Positions 12,570-21,443 of a DNA stretch of 21,540 bases are shown piece after piece. The number at the start of each line of letters is the position of its first letter. Position 1 is the first letter of the stretch. The stretch covers positions 1 through 21,540 of IMG/VR virus record IMGVR_UViG_3300025585_000189; one strand, written 5' to 3'. The notes below the pieces were generated by a model, which was not told where the DNA came from, made no database searches, and saw only the letters and a list, made by a program, of their open reading frames with translations. The position numbers and the translations under genes were made by a program. This DNA comes from a virus.

Positions 12570-14696
12570 TCACCTAATGAATTCATTCTCAACATTTCGT
12601 TCAGGGGCCAGCATATTGACAGCAGCAGCGGTACCGCCTGTTACTGTCGCTCGGGATGGCGCGCTCCATTTTGTTGGGTCAGCAATAATTTGCAAAACGC
12701 GATTGCGTTCAGCCGCAGGTAATGACTCTAACAGATTTGCCGCCCCACTGGGTGTTTTAAGCGCCTCAGTAAGTGTTACCATTGTTTTCTGACCGATTTT
12801 GTTTTCCAAAATGTTCAACGCCTTATTAGTCGTTGCGGTCACAGCGCTCAAATAGGAAGGTAGACGAAACTTGCTCATACCTTGGAGCAGTAGTTCTTTA
12901 AGTGCTGTTTGACCACCCTCAACTTGAGATTTGATATTAGCATTGCGGATTACCTTGCTTGCTTCGGACTGTAGGGTACTTAATGTGTCTTCGGCTAACT
13001 CTACAGCGATGTTGTACTTACCCGGACCAAGAATCTTTTCCACGGCTTCGGGAGACTCGTTCTGCACGAGGCGCACAAACGCATTCTTGTCGGTTTTCCA
13101 CAACTGCAATGCCTCACCGGTCAATTGTTTTTCGGCAATTTTTTGGGACAGTTTTGCGTGTTCCTTGAGGTATTCACGGTATCCTGCGCCACCTGCTGTT
13201 TCAATCGCATCGTCGATTGCGGGCTTGACACGACTTAGAACACCAGCGGCAAGATTTCGTTGACTGGTGGCATCCATGCCCGGACGAAGTTGCTGAATCG
13301 CAGCGTTCACGGAGTTTTTACGAATTGCGTCAAGAGCACGAGCGTCAATAATTCCACCGCTGCTCGTCCATTTAGCAATATCATCACTGACGTTGCGCAA
13401 GGCACCTAGCAGCACGTCGTTGCCCGCAAACTCGGGGTTATTTGCTACAGTTCTAAGACTGCGCACCAACGGCTCACCTTCAAGAGGCTTAATGCCTTGT
13501 GCCCGCAAAGCACCAGCGGCTTGATCGGCAAATCGAGCACCTTGACCTAAATCAAGCGATGCTTGCGCTGCTTTATTTGACCACTCATTGAATGCTTTTT
13601 CGGCCAATTCTCCGCTATAAGTGTATTTAGTCAGACCAACCGGCAAACCACGTTTGATTAGATTTAAGCGAGCACTGGCCTTCGCTAGATCACCCAGTTC
13701 CATAAAACGGCGAACTTCTTGCACCTTCGTAGCTGCCTGTTCACCGAGTTCTGCGGATAACCCTTCCAGACGAGCGACTTCTTTGCCCAGATTTGCGCGG
13801 TCAAGCGCAGCTTCACGCGTCGGGCTAGTGATAGTGCGGGCGGCTTCTTTTGCGGCTTCCGTAGTGCCTCGGGCTTCGGCAGCAGTAGTACCACCTGCCA
13901 ATTTAGACAAAGCATTTAGAGAAACATCACCTTGGGATTTTTCCAACGCCGACAGGAATCGCGGGTCGCGGGCCGTGGCTCGGTCAATTAGAGCCTGCCA
14001 TGTTGGACTATTGATGTCGGCAGTGGCCTGTGCGGCACTGACACCCTTACCTTGCGACGCCTTGAGTGCATTGAGTGCTTCGGGTAGATCCGGGCCGAGG
14101 GCATTTCGGGCGATGTCAGCAGCTTTATTTTTGGGAATTCGACGCAGATCGGCTAACTTGCCGACACCCTTCGCGATAATCGGACCAGCCACCCGACCAC
14201 CAACTTCAAACGTAGCACCTTCAAGCACGTTACGCACCGGTTCAGTAATTTGAGCAGCGCCTTGGCGTGGAGATTTACCCCCCAAATACACATCGGCCAA
14301 TTCAAGAACCTCTTTAGCTGCACTATAGCCAAGACCAGCACCAATAACACCACCTGTCGCCGCACCGGCAGCGGTTCCGGCAAACGGAATGACACTGCCC
14401 GATATGCCGCCAGCAGCACCACCAAGCAATGCGCCACCACCAGCACCCAATGCCTCAACAACCGGAGCAACGTATGGGCGTACTTTAGAATACAAATCAG
14501 CTTCTTGCCGAGCTGCCGGAATGCCTTCAGGGGCGGCAATACGCGGACGCAAGGATTCGGGCAGTTGCGGTACTGCGGATGCTGTAAGTTTACTTACGTC
14601 ATACCCATTGGCTTGCAGCTTAGCCGTCAAATCGGCCTTGCTCATACCATCGGGCACTCCTTTGATGATTGTGCCATCGGGTAGACGAACATCCAT
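12570..14696 (-). CDS. Large DNA-ejection (internal virion) protein, P22 gp16 position, 708 aa
   Basis: Probable virion protein released into the cell envelope during DNA injection. It begins with VRLPDGTIIKGVPDG followed by SKADLTAKLQANGY, a short start module shared by many phage ejection proteins. A long Gly/Ala-rich hydrophobic stretch at about 82-126 (ALGAGGGALLGGAAGG to GAGLGY) is typical of proteins that form a trans-envelope channel. The remaining 580 residues are almost wholly helical and Ala-rich. It shares no recognisable enzyme motif, and no lysozyme or protease signature was found. It is third of three consecutive ejection-type genes, in the order 7-20-16 of P22, and starts on the stop of the preceding gene (TAATG). 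P22 gp16 is about 609 residues; this one is longer. Assignment rests on order and composition. Confidence 0.75.
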   Translation of the reverse strand: MDVRLPDGTIIKGVPDGMSKADLTAKLQANGYDVSKLTASAVPQLPESLRPRIAAPEGIPAARQEADLYSKVRPYVAPVVEALGAGGGALLGGAAGGISGSVIPFAGTAAGAATGGVIGAGLGYSAAKEVLELADVYLGGKSPRQGAAQITEPVRNVLEGATFEVGGRVAGPIIAKGVGKLADLRRIPKNKAADIARNALGPDLPEALNALKASQGKGVSAAQATADINSPTWQALIDRATARDPRFLSALEKSQGDVSLNALSKLAGGTTAAEARGTTEAAKEAARTITSPTREAALDRANLGKEVARLEGLSAELGEQAATKVQEVRRFMELGDLAKASARLNLIKRGLPVGLTKYTYSGELAEKAFNEWSNKAAQASLDLGQGARFADQAAGALRAQGIKPLEGEPLVRSLRTVANNPEFAGNDVLLGALRNVSDDIAKWTSSGGIIDARALDAIRKNSVNAAIQQLRPGMDATSQRNLAAGVLSRVKPAIDDAIETAGGAGYREYLKEHAKLSQKIAEKQLTGEALQLWKTDKNAFVRLVQNESPEAVEKILGPGKYNIAVELAEDTLSTLQSEASKVIRNANIKSQVEGGQTALKELLLQGMSKFRLPSYLSAVTATTNKALNILENKIGQKTMVTLTEALKTPSGAANLLESLPAAERNRVLQIIADPTKWSAPSRATVTGGTAAAVNMLAPERNVENEFIR

Positions 14697-15943
14697 TATT
14701 TCAGGCTCCCAAAGTCAATTACACCACCCGATGTTGGAGCGGCAAGTGCTGCACCACCGGCTCGGGCAGCGCGTTTCTGTGCGTTTTCAACACCTTTGCG
14801 AACTACATCTTGTAGGTCCATCGCGGCGCGGATAAATTCTTTTTCGTCCGTCGCTATCGACATTCGGTTAAAAGCGTCTGTACCTTTAGTGCCTTCTTTT
14901 TCGGAAATAGCGCCACCACCCTTGAGGGCTTCAAATGCTTCAAGGAACGAAGCACCTTTGATTTGATCAACACGAGCCATGAAGCCCGCAGCGTCCGTAC
15001 CCGGGACAAGTCGAGCACCCGGCATCCAAGTAGCGCCCACGGCACTCTCAAAGCCGGGGTGAGGCTTGGAGCCTTCAATCAAACGACCCTTAGAATCGCG
15101 TTTACCTATCAATTCATCAATTAAGCGAATACCTTCTTCAGCACGACTGAGCACCTTCGGCAATGCCTGCATAGCCTGCACATCACCCTTCGCCATTGCT
15201 TCACCTGTGGCTCGGGCTGCACCCATGCGCTGCTGAAATACAGGATCGGCATCCCGACGGGCGTTTTCTTCCATCACAGCAACACGACGACCCTCGAGTC
15301 CAATTCGTAATCCTTCGTTCCGAATGCGCTCGGCTTCACCGGGAGCCATTGTCATACGGGCTTCTGTACCTTCTACCGTACGAGCGGGACCTTGCCCGAA
15401 TTTTGGCATAGCGACTACTCGTGTCGCGCCTCCAAGGTTTTGACTAACAAAATGTTGCTCTAAGGCCTTGTCGGCCTCTAACATTAAGTTACGTGCGACT
15501 TCGGGTGAATACTGTTCAGGAATTACATTTACCAAACCCGGCAGATTTTGCAAAGTATAGTTGCGCCAATTTGCATACGACTCGGGTGAATTTACGGAAG
15601 GTAGTAAATCACGGGATTGTTTCATTCGAGCAGCCGCAACATCAGATGCCGCTTTTTCACCCTCGCGGGATTCCTTTTCACCCTTTAGTAATGATTCATA
15701 GACTTGACGACCAGCAGCACCGTAACCAAGCAATTGATTACGATTTTGAGCGGTCATGCCGGGTATAAATTCACGCAACCGATTACGTTCTTCAATTTCA
15801 CGCTCGGCTTGCTGCATTTGCATTTGAGCCAAAGCATTTTGCTGTCGGGCTTGTTGAATTGCAGCCACACGGCCGTACTGAGTCAACGGGTCTTGAAGTT
15901 CAATGCCTTTAACACCAAGAGCAATTGCGGGATTGATAGGCAT
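14696..15943 (-). CDS. DNA-ejection protein, P22 gp20 position, 415 aa
   Basis: Predicted helical internal virion protein used in genome delivery. The N-terminal 60 residues are Gln- and Arg-rich and helical (AAIQQARQQNALAQMQMQQA), a common start for this class. A conserved-looking C-terminal block reads HPGFESAVGATWMPGARLVP, then FMARVDQIKGASFLEAFEAL and GGGAISEKEG, which I recognise from phage structural proteins annotated as DNA transfer or ejection factors. No enzyme motif or membrane helix is seen. ATG at 15943 has TAGGAAATCAAT directly upstream. It lies between the gp7-like and gp16-like genes and its stop overlaps the next start by 1 base. P22 gp20 is about 471 residues. Confidence 0.75.
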   Translation of the reverse strand: MPINPAIALGVKGIELQDPLTQYGRVAAIQQARQQNALAQMQMQQAEREIEERNRLREFIPGMTAQNRNQLLGYGAAGRQVYESLLKGEKESREGEKAASDVAAARMKQSRDLLPSVNSPESYANWRNYTLQNLPGLVNVIPEQYSPEVARNLMLEADKALEQHFVSQNLGGATRVVAMPKFGQGPARTVEGTEARMTMAPGEAERIRNEGLRIGLEGRRVAVMEENARRDADPVFQQRMGAARATGEAMAKGDVQAMQALPKVLSRAEEGIRLIDELIGKRDSKGRLIEGSKPHPGFESAVGATWMPGARLVPGTDAAGFMARVDQIKGASFLEAFEALKGGGAISEKEGTKGTDAFNRMSIATDEKEFIRAAMDLQDVVRKGVENAQKRAARAGGAALAAPTSGGVIDFGSLK

Positions 15944-15952
15944 ATTGATTTC

Positions 15953-16687
15953 CTAAGACTGGAACGGGCCAACTTCTGAGGGGTTTCGGTAGGTGTAATT
16001 GTACCCGTCTGCACCTTGACCAACATTAAATGTCGGATTCTGCTGCATCGCGTTCAGCATGTTCTGACCTTGTTGGTAATTCAGATAAGTACCTAAACCT
16101 TGAGTAAGTGCGTTAGCGCCTCCTACGTATCCCGAAGCGCGAGCAGCAGCGCTGCTCATTTGAGTGTCGCCCACATTGGACGCCATTTGCATACCAGCTT
16201 GACCGAGTTGTTGGGCTGTAGTTTGACCAACCCCGGCGAGAGACTGCAATGGTCCTAATCGAGCTTGACGTTCAGCCTGATACCGATTGAAAGCATTTTG
16301 GTATTCTTGAGATGCAATGTCTTGACCGAATCGTTGAATACCTTTCATTGCAGCACCAGACATCAGACCCCCTCGGGCAGCAGCCGATCGTTCTAGTGCT
16401 TTCATCCCCTCGGACATGCGAAAACCATAACCCGGGTCTTGCTGGAACTGTTGCATCCCGAACTGCCGATAGTCAGTCAATGGAATTAATTTATTAAGAG
16501 CTTGTTCACCGGCTTTGCGCCACGGTTCTTGCAACTCGACTTGCCGCTCGAACTGTTCCATTTGCAAAGCGGACGCACGATCCGCAGCACCTGCTTGAGT
16601 TGATGCCGCTTTTTTGGATGCACTAGAACCAAGCGCTGCTGCTCCGACGGCACCTGCCAAAATTGCGGTTCCGGTTCCTATTGCCAT
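15953..16687 (-). CDS. DNA transfer protein, P22 gp7-like, 244 aa
   Basis: Internal virion protein needed for DNA injection in P22-type phages. The N-terminus is a hydrophobic Ala/Gly stretch (AILAGAVGAAALGSSAS). The central block contains QDPGYGFRMSEGMKALERSA, then ARGGLMSGAAMKG and FNRYQAERQARL followed by SLAGVGQTTAQQLG, phrases common to gp7-type proteins in many podoviruses. The C-terminal third is Gly, Gln and Asn-rich. The length is close to P22 gp7 (about 229). Its start overlaps the acetyltransferase stop by 10 bases. The final TYRNPSEVGPFQS tail is followed directly by the gp20-like gene. Confidence 0.85.
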   Translation of the reverse strand: MAIGTGTAILAGAVGAAALGSSASKKAASTQAGAADRASALQMEQFERQVELQEPWRKAGEQALNKLIPLTDYRQFGMQQFQQDPGYGFRMSEGMKALERSAAARGGLMSGAAMKGIQRFGQDIASQEYQNAFNRYQAERQARLGPLQSLAGVGQTTAQQLGQAGMQMASNVGDTQMSSAAARASGYVGGANALTQGLGTYLNYQQGQNMLNAMQQNPTFNVGQGADGYNYTYRNPSEVGPFQS

Positions 16688-17145
16688 GACTTGACCTCTT
16701 TAATAAATGTACGCTCCATTGGTTTAAAACCTGCGCGGACATAAAGATTTTCCATCTTTTTTGATCGCTCATCTTCTAAAGCAATCATAAATAATGCTGT
16801 GGCGTTTTTTTCTTTCGACCATTGTTCAATTTGCTTGAACATTTCTTTACCTGCGCCGCTACCACGAGCAGCCGGAGTCAACCACCACCATAATTCCTGC
16901 ACAACAAGAGCCGACGGGTTGAAATACAACGGATAAGCTATTGCCGCGCAAATACCAACCATTTGTTCATTAATTTCAGCTAACCAAACGCCCAAGCTAT
17001 CGTTTTGCAATGACGACAAATAAAATTCCGAATACCCGGGAATGTCAAACTCAATTAAGCCGTGCATTGGCGATGCCGCGTGAAACGCTTTTGCCAATAC
17101 AAGATAGTTTGGCAAATCAGATTCGGTGGCTTTGCGTACAATCAC
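16678..17145 (-). CDS. GNAT-family N-acetyltransferase, 155 aa
   Basis: Predicted acetyl-CoA-dependent transferase. The GNAT fold is visible: an N-terminal MIVRKATESDLPNYLVLA start, a strand with VWLAEINEQMVGICAA, the beta4 strand VVQELWWWLTPAARGSGAGK containing the acetyl-CoA pyrophosphate loop R94-G-S-G-A-G99, then IEQWSKEKNATALFMIAL and a C-terminal YVRAGFKPMERTFIKEV. The length is standard. The substrate is unknown; a structural protein or host target is possible. It starts with GTG at 17145, which shares four bases with the upstream stop (GTGA), and has GAGGTG upstream. Its place inside a virion-gene cluster, between tail and ejection genes, is unusual for an enzyme. No virion signal can be seen. 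Confidence 0.9.
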   Translation of the reverse strand: MIVRKATESDLPNYLVLAKAFHAASPMHGLIEFDIPGYSEFYLSSLQNDSLGVWLAEINEQMVGICAAIAYPLYFNPSALVVQELWWWLTPAARGSGAGKEMFKQIEQWSKEKNATALFMIALEDERSKKMENLYVRAGFKPMERTFIKEVKSWQ

Positions 17146-17480
17146 TGAGTCACCTCACGACCACTGACACGCATGTTGATAGCACTAGCGGTTCCGGCAA
17201 TTGTACTAATAAAGTCGCCGGGGTTCAAAACTTGCCCCACCAGTTCGGGGAACGTGTAGACCTCGGACGGCTGAAGTGTTTTGGTTTTGGTGATCAAGTT
17301 GATGTCACCAGCGGACCCGGCAGTCGTGACAAGGTTTACCGAAATCGTTGCTGCTGTAGCGCTATAGTTGGTTGCCGTAAACTTATCAATAATAGTCGTT
17401 ACATTGGTCGCCGTGTATTGAGTAGTCTGCACATTTTCAACGGTCTTGCCGGGAACAAGGTTTTTAACGAGAACTGTCAT
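17142..17480 (-). CDS. Hypothetical beta-rich virion-associated protein, 112 aa
   Basis: A beta-sandwich-like small protein. Alternating hydrophobic strands are evident in VTTIIDKFTATNYSATAATI, SVNLVTTAGSAG and ISTIAGTASAINMRVSGREV, with Thr, Ser and Ala turns. Proteins with this pattern (IIDKFTATN, NLVT.AG, PELVGQVL) are frequent next to phage tail or head genes, probably as structural or decoration parts, but no experimental role is known to me. It occupies roughly the place of P22 gene 14 without resembling it. It begins directly after the stop of the needle-like gene (TAAATG) and shares four bases with the acetyltransferase start. No enzyme motif or membrane helix is present. Confidence 0.75.
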   Translation of the reverse strand: MTVLVKNLVPGKTVENVQTTQYTATNVTTIIDKFTATNYSATAATISVNLVTTAGSAGDINLITKTKTLQPSEVYTFPELVGQVLNPGDFISTIAGTASAINMRVSGREVTQ

Positions 17481-18560
17481 TTATTGAACTCCTTGAATTG
17501 TCGGAACAGAAACCATCGACACAGTTAAGATCACAGATGGTGTGGCGGGTCGAACAGGGCTTGTTTGCGCCCCGATGTACTGAATTGTAGTCGAGGCGTC
17601 TGTTGTCGCCCACATTAGTTCGACATACTCATTTTCCGCCAAGTCAATAAACAGATTTAACGCGCCGATTAAGTGACCGTCTATCGAACCATGTCTACTT
17701 GGTATTGAGAATTGACTGTTGCTGTCAGGCACGTCAGTTCCATTTTTGCGCATCCAAATATCAATATCGTGAACATTAGAATCCGTGTTAACCATTTGAA
17801 CACTGAATTGCACATTGTACGTGCCGACTGTTTCACACCTAATTTTAGAAGAGCATGTGCCAGTGATGGTAGTTGATGCAACCGTTTGCGACACGCTGAT
17901 TTCATAAGTACCCGTGCTACCGTCTGTACCAGTAAGCTGCGAAACAATTCGAGTCCCTGCTGTAACACCCGTACCTGTAATCACCATTCCCGGGTAAATT
18001 GGCCCGGATGTAATCGCTGTCACAGTCATGACAGTTGTGGCAATTGACGCCGTAAAAATCGCTGTGCGATTTTCTAGTGTCACGCCGTTACTGAATTGCG
18101 TGGTGTCATACAGCAACGGGTATGCTGTAGTCGTAGAACCATCTGGTTGATTAGCGGTACTATAAAACGAACCGTAAATAAAATGCGGCACCTGTGGTGT
18201 AAAAATAGGCTGAACCGCAAAAGCGTCAAGTTGCTTCTGCAATTCCGCAATTTGATTTAAAACATCATTCGGTTGTTGAGCTAATCCTTCAATCTGCTTC
18301 TGTAATTCGGCAATTTCAGATAACGAATCGTTTTGCGAAGGTGTCAGTTTTTCATCATCACAACACTGACTCTTTAACACATCGTCAATTGTTAAGGTCG
18401 GCGGTCCTTTTTGTACATCGTCAAGCGATATGCTGCTACCGCCTTGGGTCTGGAACAACGACAAAAAGAACATGTACCAGTGGCGTGACACATTTCCTGT
18501 ACGCGGGTCAATAAACGCAACTCGGGGAGGCGTAATCGGAACATTTAACGGATTAGGCAT
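17481..18560 (-). CDS. Tail-needle-like protein with coiled coil and TNF/C1q-like knob, 359 aa
   Basis: The position after the gp10-like gene matches P22 gene 26, the trimeric needle that plugs the tail and touches the host membrane. Residues 1-36 ([20 protein letters not shown]) are a conserved-looking attachment segment. Residues 80-116 are a coiled coil with a 21-residue internal repeat ([14 protein letters not shown] at 83-96, [14 protein letters not shown] at 104-117). From about 120 a jelly-roll of TNF/C1q type follows (FIYGSFYST, then [38 protein letters not shown]). Phage Sf6 also has a TNF-like needle knob. Residues about 166-236 look like a separate repeat-type module inserted in an early loop. 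The coiled coil is much shorter than P22's, so the needle would be short. It could instead be a minor tail fibre. Confidence 0.65.
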   Translation of the reverse strand: MPNPLNVPITPPRVAFIDPRTGNVSRHWYMFFLSLFQTQGGSSISLDDVQKGPPTLTIDDVLKSQCCDDEKLTPSQNDSLSEIAELQKQIEGLAQQPNDVLNQIAELQKQLDAFAVQPIFTPQVPHFIYGSFYSTANQPDGSTTTAYPLLYDTTQFSNGVTLENRTAIFTASIATTVMTVTAITSGPIYPGMVITGTGVTAGTRIVSQLTGTDGSTGTYEISVSQTVASTTITGTCSSKIRCETVGTYNVQFSVQMVNTDSNVHDIDIWMRKNGTDVPDSNSQFSIPSRHGSIDGHLIGALNLFIDLAENEYVELMWATTDASTTIQYIGAQTSPVRPATPSVILTVSMVSVPTIQGVQ

Positions 18561-19986
18561 TTGTCGGACTCACAGTTAATTCCGCACCAATGATTGCAAT
18601 TTTCACCGGGTCCGTACCACTTACTTCGTACACCCTGTCACGAATTTTCATGGTCATACCTAAACGTCGCCAGATAGCACGACGATAAAATTCACCAATC
18701 TTGCCAATACTAATCCAATGCTCGTTGGACCATGTGTGCCCACCGTCGTCACTCCAACGAAGTACAACTTGTGGATCGCTACCTTGACCAAGATTTAGAC
18801 CAACACCGGTTTCTAGATCAAGTTGAAGACTGTGTTGCGCGCTACGTTTAAGATTATTCTGACTCGTTGGCAATGCTCTCCATGATCGTAACCATTTTTG
18901 AACACCACCGTTGTCCGAGAAATCGTTTAAATCAAACGAATACACATTTGCGTTTTCGTAGTCCCCGACTAATACATCGCCTTGAAAGAATGCCTGACAG
19001 TTACTGCGATGACGAGTAAAGTCACCATTGTCGAATCCGGCTCGCTCATGCCATGCTTGCGTCGCCACGTCATATACCCAAGTCGTATCAGCTTGGGGGA
19101 ATATCAGTACGTAGAAACTGTGGCCGTCTTGTTGGTACGTGTACCCAATTGCGTCCGACATGTCTTCATACTGCTGAATTTGCCATTCAACGGCATGAGT
19201 TGAAATGCGTTGACCGGTATAACCATTAGCCCGATAGACAATTCCTTGACCCCGAGCGTCTTTACCCAACCAGAAAAGACCATTGTCCATTTTGGCAATC
19301 GAATACGGAGCGGCGCAACCTATCTCATTAAAAGCGCCCTGAATGCGAGAAAGAGGAAAATCCGCGTTACCGCTGTCATACCACACCTCAACGGAATTGG
19401 TGCCAAAAACCCAAATTTCTCGATGGTCGGCAATAATGCCAACTACACCGTCAGGCGATCCTTCGGCTGAAGCAAAATCCAACGGGTCTATGCTCGTACC
19501 ATCCAGCAATCCAGTTACCCAAATTTTTTGACTATTCGGCTCGTTGAATACGAAATATCCATCAAGATACGCCACTGTGACGGCACCGGGGAAGTCACCA
19601 TCTGTGATTTGAGCAAACACGTTGGTTTGCGAATTGTAGATGTAGGACGGGCCATCGCAAGCAATAAATAACTGAATACCGTTGTCAACCATGCTTACGG
19701 GTCCGCTGGTGCCCGATACAGTACCCAATTCCGTCACAACGTAATTAGAGTCTACTTTGTACAGCTTGTTACGGCTAACCACGTACAAGTTGCCACCAAA
19801 CACCCACATTCCGCGAATTGGTCCAGATCCTACAGATATCTTCAACTTAAGACCGGGCGCACGATTTAAAAACGCAGGTTCTTTACCGCCCTCGGGAACG
19901 AGTTCAGGAAACAAATTGATCATGCGGGCATCGGCAGCGTTGACGCTGCGAGCCACGTATGCGGAACCGAGAATCGGAGTCTTCAT
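18553..19986 (-). CDS. Tail hub / packaged-DNA stabilization protein, P22 gp10-like, 477 aa
   Basis: Forms the hexameric tail nozzle that closes the portal after DNA packaging in P22-type phages. The length (477) matches P22 gp10 (472). The protein is a series of beta-propeller-like repeats: [20 protein letters not shown], then [52 protein letters not shown] and [20 protein letters not shown]. Characteristic ends are [20 protein letters not shown] near the start and [20 protein letters not shown] near the end. The start shares one base with the gp4-like stop (TGATG) and its stop overlaps the needle-like start by 8 bases. Confidence 0.9.
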   Translation of the reverse strand: MKTPILGSAYVARSVNAADARMINLFPELVPEGGKEPAFLNRAPGLKLKISVGSGPIRGMWVFGGNLYVVSRNKLYKVDSNYVVTELGTVSGTSGPVSMVDNGIQLFIACDGPSYIYNSQTNVFAQITDGDFPGAVTVAYLDGYFVFNEPNSQKIWVTGLLDGTSIDPLDFASAEGSPDGVVGIIADHREIWVFGTNSVEVWYDSGNADFPLSRIQGAFNEIGCAAPYSIAKMDNGLFWLGKDARGQGIVYRANGYTGQRISTHAVEWQIQQYEDMSDAIGYTYQQDGHSFYVLIFPQADTTWVYDVATQAWHERAGFDNGDFTRHRSNCQAFFQGDVLVGDYENANVYSFDLNDFSDNGGVQKWLRSWRALPTSQNNLKRSAQHSLQLDLETGVGLNLGQGSDPQVVLRWSDDGGHTWSNEHWISIGKIGEFYRRAIWRRLGMTMKIRDRVYEVSGTDPVKIAIIGAELTVSPTNA

Positions 19987-20696
19987 CAGAAGTTTCCGGC
20001 GTAGATGTTAAATCGTTGTTTATTTGCCACAACACCGTACGGTAAACTCATTACGTCGTTAGGATTATTGATGCGTTTGAGATTGCGCTTACTTGTCATA
20101 GCAATACGCCGCACTTGCGGTGAAGGCTCCACACCAAACTCGGGCGCAATCTCCATTGCCAAGTTATAAGCAAAAGCCCGCATGTACCCGGGTGGAAAAT
20201 GCAATTCAGTTGATAACGTAGCAGGCTGCGTCAATTCTTGCACTGAAATGAAATGCCACTCCAAAACCTGTGTGGGCTTGGGGTAAACAAACATCTCGAC
20301 ATCGGGAAATGTCTCATTGACAAAAATGACTTGCGGAAAAGTAGACGTTGCTGTTTTAACCGCGATGCCGTTGTACTGGTCTTGATTGATGAACTTAATG
20401 CCGTACGACACACCACTGGGGGCGCGGTAGTACGTGGCATCATCAAGCAACACGGGGCGGTTGCCCACAAAGTCACCAGTGGGGCCAAGGGTGCGACGAA
20501 TCTCGCCTGCGGGCCAACTAAATACTTGGTCTTGAGTGGCGTAAACAGACAACCGCTCGGTGTTCCACGAGTCGATCATTTGGTTCATCGCCAAAAGAGC
20601 GTCTTGACTGGTTGCCGCTGACGGAGTTTCCCCTTCGGCTAATACACCGAGCATACGCAAAGCCCGATTAATTTGATCGCCAGCGGTCGTTGCCAT
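19986..20696 (-). CDS. Head-to-tail connector / tail accessory factor, P22 gp4-like, 236 aa
   Basis: Binds below the portal ring and begins tail assembly in P22. Recognisable phrases are GDQINRALRMLGVLAEGETP, then DALLAMNQMIDSWNTERLSV, YATQDQVFSW and SYGIKFINQDQY, with a C-terminal helix pair around PPGYMRAFAYNLAMEIAPEF and ending SKRNLKRINNPNDV. It is longer than P22 gp4 (166 residues), and the extra length lies in the beta-rich middle. P22 gp4 also has a peptidoglycan-hydrolase activity, but no such motif can be pointed to here. One base separates it from the preceding stop, and it shares one base with the gp10-like start. Confidence 0.88.
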   Translation of the reverse strand: MATTAGDQINRALRMLGVLAEGETPSAATSQDALLAMNQMIDSWNTERLSVYATQDQVFSWPAGEIRRTLGPTGDFVGNRPVLLDDATYYRAPSGVSYGIKFINQDQYNGIAVKTATSTFPQVIFVNETFPDVEMFVYPKPTQVLEWHFISVQELTQPATLSTELHFPPGYMRAFAYNLAMEIAPEFGVEPSPQVRRIAMTSKRNLKRINNPNDVMSLPYGVVANKQRFNIYAGNF

Positions 20697-20697
20697 A

Positions 20698-20958
20698 TCA
20701 GTTTCCTTCGGATTCGTCGCTTACCGAAGTCAGAAAATCGGGGACTTCGTTGGGCTGTTCGATGGGTTGTTGGGTCACTTTGCGGGTGTACTTGCGCTTG
20801 GGCGCTTCAGCAACCGGCTCAGGTGCCGCTACTGTCGAAGGTTCGACTGGCGTATCAGGATTGTACTCCGCCCACCCGTTTTTGACATCTTGTTCTATTT
20901 CCAGTTCATTGATTGCGACTTTGGCACCATGAATAGGGTGCACAAGAACAATGTTCAT
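20698..20958 (-). CDS. Hypothetical 86-aa protein between capsid and tail genes
   Basis: The N-terminal third (MNIVLVHPIHGAKVAINELE, then IEQDVKNGWAEY) is a short conserved-looking module found in small phage proteins next to coat genes. The rest is a Pro/Glu/Ala-rich stretch leading to a basic patch KRKYTRKV and an acidic tail (SVSDESEGN), which suggests disorder. Function is unknown; a minor head or assembly factor is plausible from its place between the decoration-like gene and gp4. ATG at 20958 has GGAG 7 bases upstream. The terminator at 20975-20996 lies just before it, so expression depends on read-through or a promoter that is not evident. Confidence 0.7.
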   Translation of the reverse strand: MNIVLVHPIHGAKVAINELEIEQDVKNGWAEYNPDTPVEPSTVAAPEPVAEAPKRKYTRKVTQQPIEQPNEVPDFLTSVSDESEGN

Positions 20959-20974
20959 TCAAATCTCCATGTAA

Positions 20975-20996
20975 AAACGGGGCCGAGGCCCCGTTT
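20975..20996 (-). terminator. Terminator behind the decoration-like gene
   Basis: A perfect 10-bp hairpin, AAACGGGGCC (20975-20984) with GGCCCCGTTT (20987-20996) and a 2-base centre, so about 9 bp with a 4-base loop in RNA. On the minus strand it is followed by TTTTTAC. It sits 15 bases after the stop at 21013-21011. Downstream late genes continue at once, so termination must be partial. Confidence 0.75.
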
Positions 20997-21010
20997 CGAG
21001 AACCGCTAGA

Positions 21011-21412
21011 TTAACCTGCGATGCGGTACAGCGACCAAGCACCAGCACCGGTTTTACGGGCGCGGAACGTGGCAGATGTGTTTTCCAGAACAACCATGTT
21101 GCCGACCAAAGTCCAGCCGGTGCCCACAGCAATCGTCACTTGATAAGCGGCGTCTTTGTTGCAGACCGAGAAGTCAAAAGCGGCATTTGCTTTTTCGGCG
21201 TTTGGGATAGCAGCTTCGGTCAGAGCGACCGTGGGTAGCGTAGCTGTAGCATCAGCGCCGGTGTCAACAACAAACAGACCAGTGGCTAGTTGGGCACCAG
21301 TTAGAGTTACATCACCTGTCACATCAGTCGGAGCAGCTTGAACAATCAGTTGAGCCTCGGACGGATTGCCCGCGCCGACTTGATAACCACCACCACCATT
21401 AGGAAGAGCCAT
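21011..21412 (-). CDS. Putative capsid decoration / head protein, 133 aa
   Basis: A small beta-rich protein directly after the coat gene. It starts MALPNGGGGYQVGAGNPSEA and continues with Thr/Ala/Val-rich strands (DVTLTGAQLATGLFVVDT, ATATLPTVALTEAA), then TIAVGTGWTLVGNMVV, and ends TGAGAWSLYRIAG. Starts with ALPNGGGGYQ..GN are familiar from small proteins beside phage major capsid genes, and a decoration or head-fibre role is the usual assumption. No membrane helix or enzyme motif is present. ATG at 21412 has AGGAAA 6 bases upstream. It is bracketed by two hairpins, one after the coat gene (21444-21463) and one after itself (20975-20996). Confidence 0.7.
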   Translation of the reverse strand: MALPNGGGGYQVGAGNPSEAQLIVQAAPTDVTGDVTLTGAQLATGLFVVDTGADATATLPTVALTEAAIPNAEKANAAFDFSVCNKDAAYQVTIAVGTGWTLVGNMVVLENTSATFRARKTGAGAWSLYRIAG

Positions 21413-21443
21413 GATAATTTCCTTTCAGTATTCAATTCAGAAT

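Noticed and set aside
13621-14253. 210-codon plus-strand frame inside the large ejection protein gene
   Set aside because: Arg/Ser/Ala-rich translation typical of an antisense frame; no ribosome site and opposite to the transcription of the late operon.
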